Shown here one piece after another: positions 60,962 to 64,000 of a DNA stretch of 64,000 nucleotides. Position numbers and translations under genes: made by a program. Source of the stretch: Humibacter ginsenosidimutans. GTDB lineage: Bacteria; Actinomycetota; Actinomycetes; Actinomycetales; Microbacteriaceae. The stretch's first letter is position 1. The number at the start of each line of letters is the position of its first letter. The notes below the pieces were generated by a model that worked only from the letters and a program-made list of their open reading frames with translations, was not told the origin of the DNA and ran no database searches. The stretch covers positions 2,728,001 through 2,792,000 of the forward strand of contig NZ_CP042305.1 in NCBI RefSeq assembly GCF_007859675.1, read 5' to 3'.

Positions 60962-61594
60962 CTATCTCACTGTAGCCCGGATCACCCTGGTGACTTCGTC
61001 CACGACGCCCGTCCCGAGAATCTCCACGCGCACATCGTGGATGTGGAAACGGCGGATCTCTTTGCTCGCAGCGTCGATCTCCGCCTGCGCATTCGCACCC
61101 TTCATCAGCACGAGCTCACCGCCATCCCGAACCAGGGGAGCGGTGATGGGCAAAAGCTTCCGAAAGGCGCTGACCGCGCGGGCCGTCACCTGGTCGAGCC
61201 GACCGGCCGACTTCGCATCTTCACCACGTGCCCGCAGCACCTCGACGTTGTCGAGACTCAGAACATCCTTCTGCTCCTGCAGCCATGCGACACGACGCTC
61301 CATGGGCTCGATCAGCACGAACCGCACGTCGGGACGAGCGATCGCCAGCACGATTCCGGGCAGTCCGGCTCCGCTGCCGATATCACCGACCAGCGCTCCG
61401 GTCTGAAGCAGGGGAGCGACGACCGCGCAGTTCAGAATGTGACGGGTCCAAAGACGCGGAAGCTCGAGGGGACCGATCAGTCCCCGCTCCTCGCCCTCAC
61501 GGGCAAGCGACTCCGTGAACGATCGAGCGAGTTCGATCCGTTGGCCGAACAGTGTGCCGGCCGACGCCGGCTCAGTCTCGACGGTGCTCGTCAT
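60962..61594 (-). CDS. rsmG: 16S rRNA (guanine-527-N7) methyltransferase
   Basis: 210-residue SAM-dependent methyltransferase (GidB). VGDIGSGAGLPGIVLAIARP is the SAM motif I; RLWTRHILNC and VTARAVSAFRKLLPI are family-conserved. It modifies G527 of 16S rRNA; loss gives low-level streptomycin resistance in related bacteria. The parS-4 site overlaps the bases just before its ATG. Confidence 0.95.
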   Translation of the reverse strand: MTSTVETEPASAGTLFGQRIELARSFTESLAREGEERGLIGPLELPRLWTRHILNCAVVAPLLQTGALVGDIGSGAGLPGIVLAIARPDVRFVLIEPMERRVAWLQEQKDVLSLDNVEVLRARGEDAKSAGRLDQVTARAVSAFRKLLPITAPLVRDGGELVLMKGANAQAEIDAASKEIRRFHIHDVRVEILGTGVVDEVTRVIRATVR

Positions 61595-61608
61595 GTTTCA
61601 CGTGAAAC
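61595..61608. promoter_or_regulatory. parS site 4
   Basis: Perfect GTTTCACGTGAAAC filling the gap between jag and rsmG; it abuts the rsmG start and overlaps the last base of jag. Confidence 0.95.
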
Positions 61609-62117
61609 TATGCGCGAGTGATCACGGTGTGGCGATCGGATGCCTCGCCCACCGAGTGCGAGGAGAACCCGCGATCCGCCACAACGTCGTGCACGATCTT
61701 GCGCTCGTATGAGGACATCGGGGGCAGCGCGGCTTGGGCCGCGCCATCTTCGATCCGGGCGATGGCTCGCTCGACAAGCACCGTCAACTCTTGCTTGCGC
61801 GCATCGCGGGAGCCGCCGATGTCGAGGATGAGGCGCGAGAACGATCCGGTCTTCGACTGCACGGCGAGACGCGACAGCTCCTGGAGGGCACTGACGGTCT
61901 CCGCCTTGTTCAAGAGTCGCAACGCCAGCGGGTCATCGGCCGACACAGACACGTATGGGCGGCCGTTCTGCACGTCGATGTCGATGTCGCCATCGAGGTC
62001 GCAGATGTCGAGCAGAGCCTCGATGTAGTCGGCAGCGGCATCGCCCTGCGCTTCGAGGCCGGCCACGTCTTCGACCTCGTGGTCGTCCTGAACGGCTGCG
62101 TCGTCGGTCATGCTCAC
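61608..62117 (-). CDS. jag: Jag/KhpB RNA-binding protein (KH-R3H)
   Basis: 169-residue protein. An N-terminal acidic stretch precedes a KH domain (SVSADDPLALRLLNKAETVSALQELSRLAVQ), and the R3H domain is LPPMSSYERKIVHDVVADRGFSSHSVGEASDRHTVI, with the R-x3-H motif. Jag/KhpB binds RNA and links to cell-wall growth control. It lacks the long Jag_N domain. GTG 62117 overlaps the yidC stop (GTGA); ATG 62111 is the alternative. Confidence 0.88.
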   Translation of the reverse strand: MSMTDDAAVQDDHEVEDVAGLEAQGDAAADYIEALLDICDLDGDIDIDVQNGRPYVSVSADDPLALRLLNKAETVSALQELSRLAVQSKTGSFSRLILDIGGSRDARKQELTVLVERAIARIEDGAAQAALPPMSSYERKIVHDVVADRGFSSHSVGEASDRHTVITRA

Positions 62118-63097
62118 TTCTTTCCGCCGGACTTCTTCGCCCGGGACTTGCTCATCGGCTGCTGGCGCTGGGTGGTCACGGGCTTCGCCGGAATCTCGTC
62201 GACGATCACCACCGGAGCGCCCTCCGGAGACTTCAGCTTTCCCTTGCGGGCGAGGCGCGCCTCACGCGCCTTCTCCGCATCACTGCCCGGAGTGGGCATG
62301 TTGCGGATCACCAGGAACTGCTGGCCCATCGTCCACAGGTTGGAGGTGAGCCAGTAGAACATCACGCCCAGCGGGAACGCCACACCCGAGAACAGGAACA
62401 CGAACGGGAGTAAATACAACAGCATGCGCTGCTGACGGAACTGCGGGCTCGCCTTCGTCTCGGGCGACATGTTCTTCGAGACGATCTGCAGCTGCGTGGT
62501 GAACTGCGACGCGACCATCAGGATCACCATCGTCGCCGCGATCAGCATCACGGAGAGGCTGTACGGATCGCCGGCCACCATCTTGCTCCACTGGGATCCG
62601 AACGATGCATTCAGGGGAGCGCCCAGCAGCTTCGCATCCTGGAACGACTTGAGAAGGTTCGCTCCGCTCAGCAGGCCGACGCTGTCGTGGCCGCTCTGGG
62701 CATCGTTCAGCACGTGGAACAGGCTGAAGAACACCGGCATCTGCAGCAGAAGAGGAAGGCAGGAACTCAGCGGGTTCGTGCCGGTGCGCTTGTACAGCTC
62801 CATCGTCTCGCGCGACATCGCCTCACGAGAGAGCTGGTCTTTCTTGCCCTTGTATTTGTCCTGGATCTTCTTCAGCTGCGGCGCAACCTCGAGCATCCGT
62901 CGCTGATTCTTGATCTGCCGCACGAAGATCGGGATCAGAGCGGCACGGATGACCACGGTGAGGCCGACGATGGACAGCACCCAGGTGAGACCTGCGTTCG
63001 GATCGAGACCGACGGCCGTCCAGAGCCAGTGCCAGCCGATCAGGAGCAGCTGAACCAGCCACTCGATCGGCCAGAGGATCGTATAGATGAAGTCCAT
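62114..63097 (-). CDS. yidC: membrane protein insertase YidC
   Basis: 327-residue Oxa1-family insertase. Five hydrophobic segments start with MDFIYTILWPIEWLVQLLLIGWHWL; the conserved positively charged groove residue lies in LTVVIRAALIPIFVRQIKNQRRM, and the C1 coiled loop (PQLKKIQDKYKGKKDQLSREAMSRETMELYKRTGTNPLSSCLPLLLQMP) is typical. A basic C-terminal tail (SKSRAKKSGGKK) can contact ribosomes. Inserts membrane proteins alone or with SecYEG. Confidence 0.96.
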   Translation of the reverse strand: MDFIYTILWPIEWLVQLLLIGWHWLWTAVGLDPNAGLTWVLSIVGLTVVIRAALIPIFVRQIKNQRRMLEVAPQLKKIQDKYKGKKDQLSREAMSRETMELYKRTGTNPLSSCLPLLLQMPVFFSLFHVLNDAQSGHDSVGLLSGANLLKSFQDAKLLGAPLNASFGSQWSKMVAGDPYSLSVMLIAATMVILMVASQFTTQLQIVSKNMSPETKASPQFRQQRMLLYLLPFVFLFSGVAFPLGVMFYWLTSNLWTMGQQFLVIRNMPTPGSDAEKAREARLARKGKLKSPEGAPVVIVDEIPAKPVTTQRQQPMSKSRAKKSGGKK

Positions 63098-63108
63098 CGT
63101 TTAGTCGG

Positions 63109-63420
63109 TCATCCTTTTGCGTGGCCGCGTGCCACCACGAACCCGAATGGGGTGACGGAATAGCGGGGGGTCTTCTTGCGGGGAACGTCGTCGACACCGC
63201 CGGCTGCCCACGGATGGCAGCGGGCGATCCGGGCGGCCCCCAATGCCGACCCGACGATCACGCCATGTTCTTGGATCGCGCTCAGTGCATAGGCCGAGCA
63301 CGAGGGATAGTAGCGACATACATCGCCGTAGAGCGGGGAGATCACTTTTCGATAGGCGCGCAGAATCACCACGGCGATGTTCCTGGGAATCAGGAGGACA
63401 GTCGTGATCACGGCATGCAT
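63109..63420 (-). CDS. yidD: membrane protein insertion efficiency factor YidD
   Basis: 103-residue small membrane-associated protein. RAYRKVISPLYGDVCRYYPSCSAYALSAIQEHGVIVGSALGAARIARCHPWAAGGVDDVP is the family core with its conserved Cys residues. It starts 13 bases inside the rnpA 3' end, so translation is coupled. It assists YidC-dependent insertion. Confidence 0.94.
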   Translation of the reverse strand: MHAVITTVLLIPRNIAVVILRAYRKVISPLYGDVCRYYPSCSAYALSAIQEHGVIVGSALGAARIARCHPWAAGGVDDVPRKKTPRYSVTPFGFVVARGHAKG

Positions 63421-63755
63421 CGGGCGCCTACCTTGTCGACGGCTCGGCGGATCTCACCTTGCAGGGTAGTCCAGGATGCCTGCGCGGCGGCTGGCAGCGC
63501 CCGCACCACGATCTCGTGGTCCGACTCGAGCTCGGGGAGCAGCTCACGGCACACGGCCTTGAGTCGCCTGCGCACGGTGTTGCGTACGACAGCGACGCCC
63601 ACCGCCTTGCTCACGATGAACCCGAACCGCGTCGGCGATCCGATCGATCCTCGACGGATATAGGTGATCGTGTGCGGTGCGTGCACGCGCACTCCCTTAC
63701 GGACCGTCAGGCGATAGTCAGCACCGCTCCGGATCCGATTCGCCTTGGCGAGCAC
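63408..63755 (-). CDS. rnpA: ribonuclease P protein component
   Basis: 115-residue basic protein. RFGFIVSKAVGVAVVRNTVRRRLKAVCRELLP contains the RNR motif (VVRNTVRRRLK) that binds RNase P RNA. It processes tRNA 5' ends. It follows rpmH by 11 bases and overlaps yidD. Confidence 0.96.
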   Translation of the reverse strand: MLAKANRIRSGADYRLTVRKGVRVHAPHTITYIRRGSIGSPTRFGFIVSKAVGVAVVRNTVRRRLKAVCRELLPELESDHEIVVRALPAAAQASWTTLQGEIRRAVDKVGARCMP

Positions 63756-63766
63756 CGCACCGGTTG

Positions 63767-63904
63767 TTACGCGGAGAGTTCGGTGCGGCCCTTGGCACGA
63801 CGGTTCGCCAGGATGGCGCGACCGGCACGCGTGCGCATGCGCAGACGGAAGCCGTGCTTCTTGGCACGACGACGGTTGTTCGGCTGGAAGGTTCTCTTGC
63901 TCAT
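63767..63904 (-). CDS. rpmH: 50S ribosomal protein bL34
   Basis: 45-residue ribosomal protein, complete and typical: [23 protein letters not shown] then [17 protein letters not shown]. First gene of the rpmH-rnpA-yidD-yidC-jag-rsmG cluster that marks the left side of oriC. The in-frame extension to 63961 is not used. Confidence 0.96.
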   Translation of the reverse strand: MSKRTFQPNNRRRAKKHGFRLRMRTRAGRAILANRRAKGRTELSA

Positions 63905-64000
63905 CAGACAGGTCTCTCGATCGATTTCAGTCCTCTTCATGAGCGGAATCCGATGAGGCACGGTCGCCTGCAGACGCTCAGGAAGGAAGAAGTGCCGCTC
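63905..64000. other. rpmH upstream region, edge of the oriC zone
   Basis: 96 bases up to the window edge. It should carry the rpmH promoter; no DnaA box is seen in it, so the origin proper lies beyond the window. Confidence 0.5.

Noticed and set aside
1..64000. CRISPR array, tRNA/rRNA genes, intact insertion sequences, prophage or toxin-antitoxin modules
   Set aside because: I saw no regular spaced repeats, no T-loop-like tRNA 3' halves, no transposase, integrase or phage structural motifs. The XRE/membrane-protein pair looks like a regulator unit rather than a toxin-antitoxin pair.

Overview
The window looks like chromosomal DNA from a high-GC actinobacterium, most probably of the Microbacteriaceae. 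The main evidence is gene order at the right end. Reading leftwards from the right edge it runs rpmH, rnpA, yidD, yidC, jag, rsmG, parA, parB, with four identical parS sites, which is the standard left flank of an actinobacterial oriC/dnaA region. dnaA should lie just beyond base 64000. A mycothiol-type mshA-mshB pair, an Eis-like acetyltransferase, a DUF6049-murJ pair and trxB-trxA support the same placement. I saw no tRNA, rRNA, CRISPR array, intact insertion sequence or prophage.

Left part (1-26 kb) is a run of small regulator/enzyme units. It opens with the end of an anion/nitrate-type ABC permease and its ATPase, which carries a C-terminal AAA-associated domain. Next is a DrrAB-type exporter facing a TetR repressor, with two tetO-like palindromes between them. 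An arsR-led operon faces a 17-residue cysteine-pair mini-ORF. Then come SDR, hydrolase and MFS genes, a GlxA-type AraC regulator, an M20 amidohydrolase with a mycofactocin-type SDR and a 44-residue peptide, and several TetR-controlled enzymes. An ECF41-like sigma factor faces its probable epimerase target, with two divergent consensus-like promoters between them. A pair of paralogous lipoproteins and a WYL regulator close this part.

Middle part (26-40 kb) looks like accessory DNA inserted beside dnaB. It holds a fused nucleotidyltransferase-acetyltransferase, a small XRE/membrane-protein pair that starts without a leader, a MerR-controlled amidohydrolase, a HAD phosphatase convergent with an arylsulfatase, and GNAT and VOC genes. 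It also holds a DUF6994-like gene, a DJ-1/PfpI protein, and a hydrolase broken by one extra base in an A6 run. That hydrolase faces a TetR gene across a perfect 20-bp palindrome. Non-coding stretches of 300-600 bases here carry unexplained palindromes.

Right part (40-64 kb) is the conserved core: dnaB with DnaA-box-like sequences upstream, an Eis-like gene, the rpsF-ssb-rpsR-rplI operon with a probable S6:S18 leader, mshA-mshB, the CCA-adding enzyme, DUF6049, murJ, trxB-trxA, an aminotransferase, a D-Ala-D-Ala ligase-like gene, pdxH, and the parAB and oriC-flank genes. These serve replication, translation, envelope assembly, thiol redox balance and chromosome segregation.

All calls come from reading the sequence; no database search was run.
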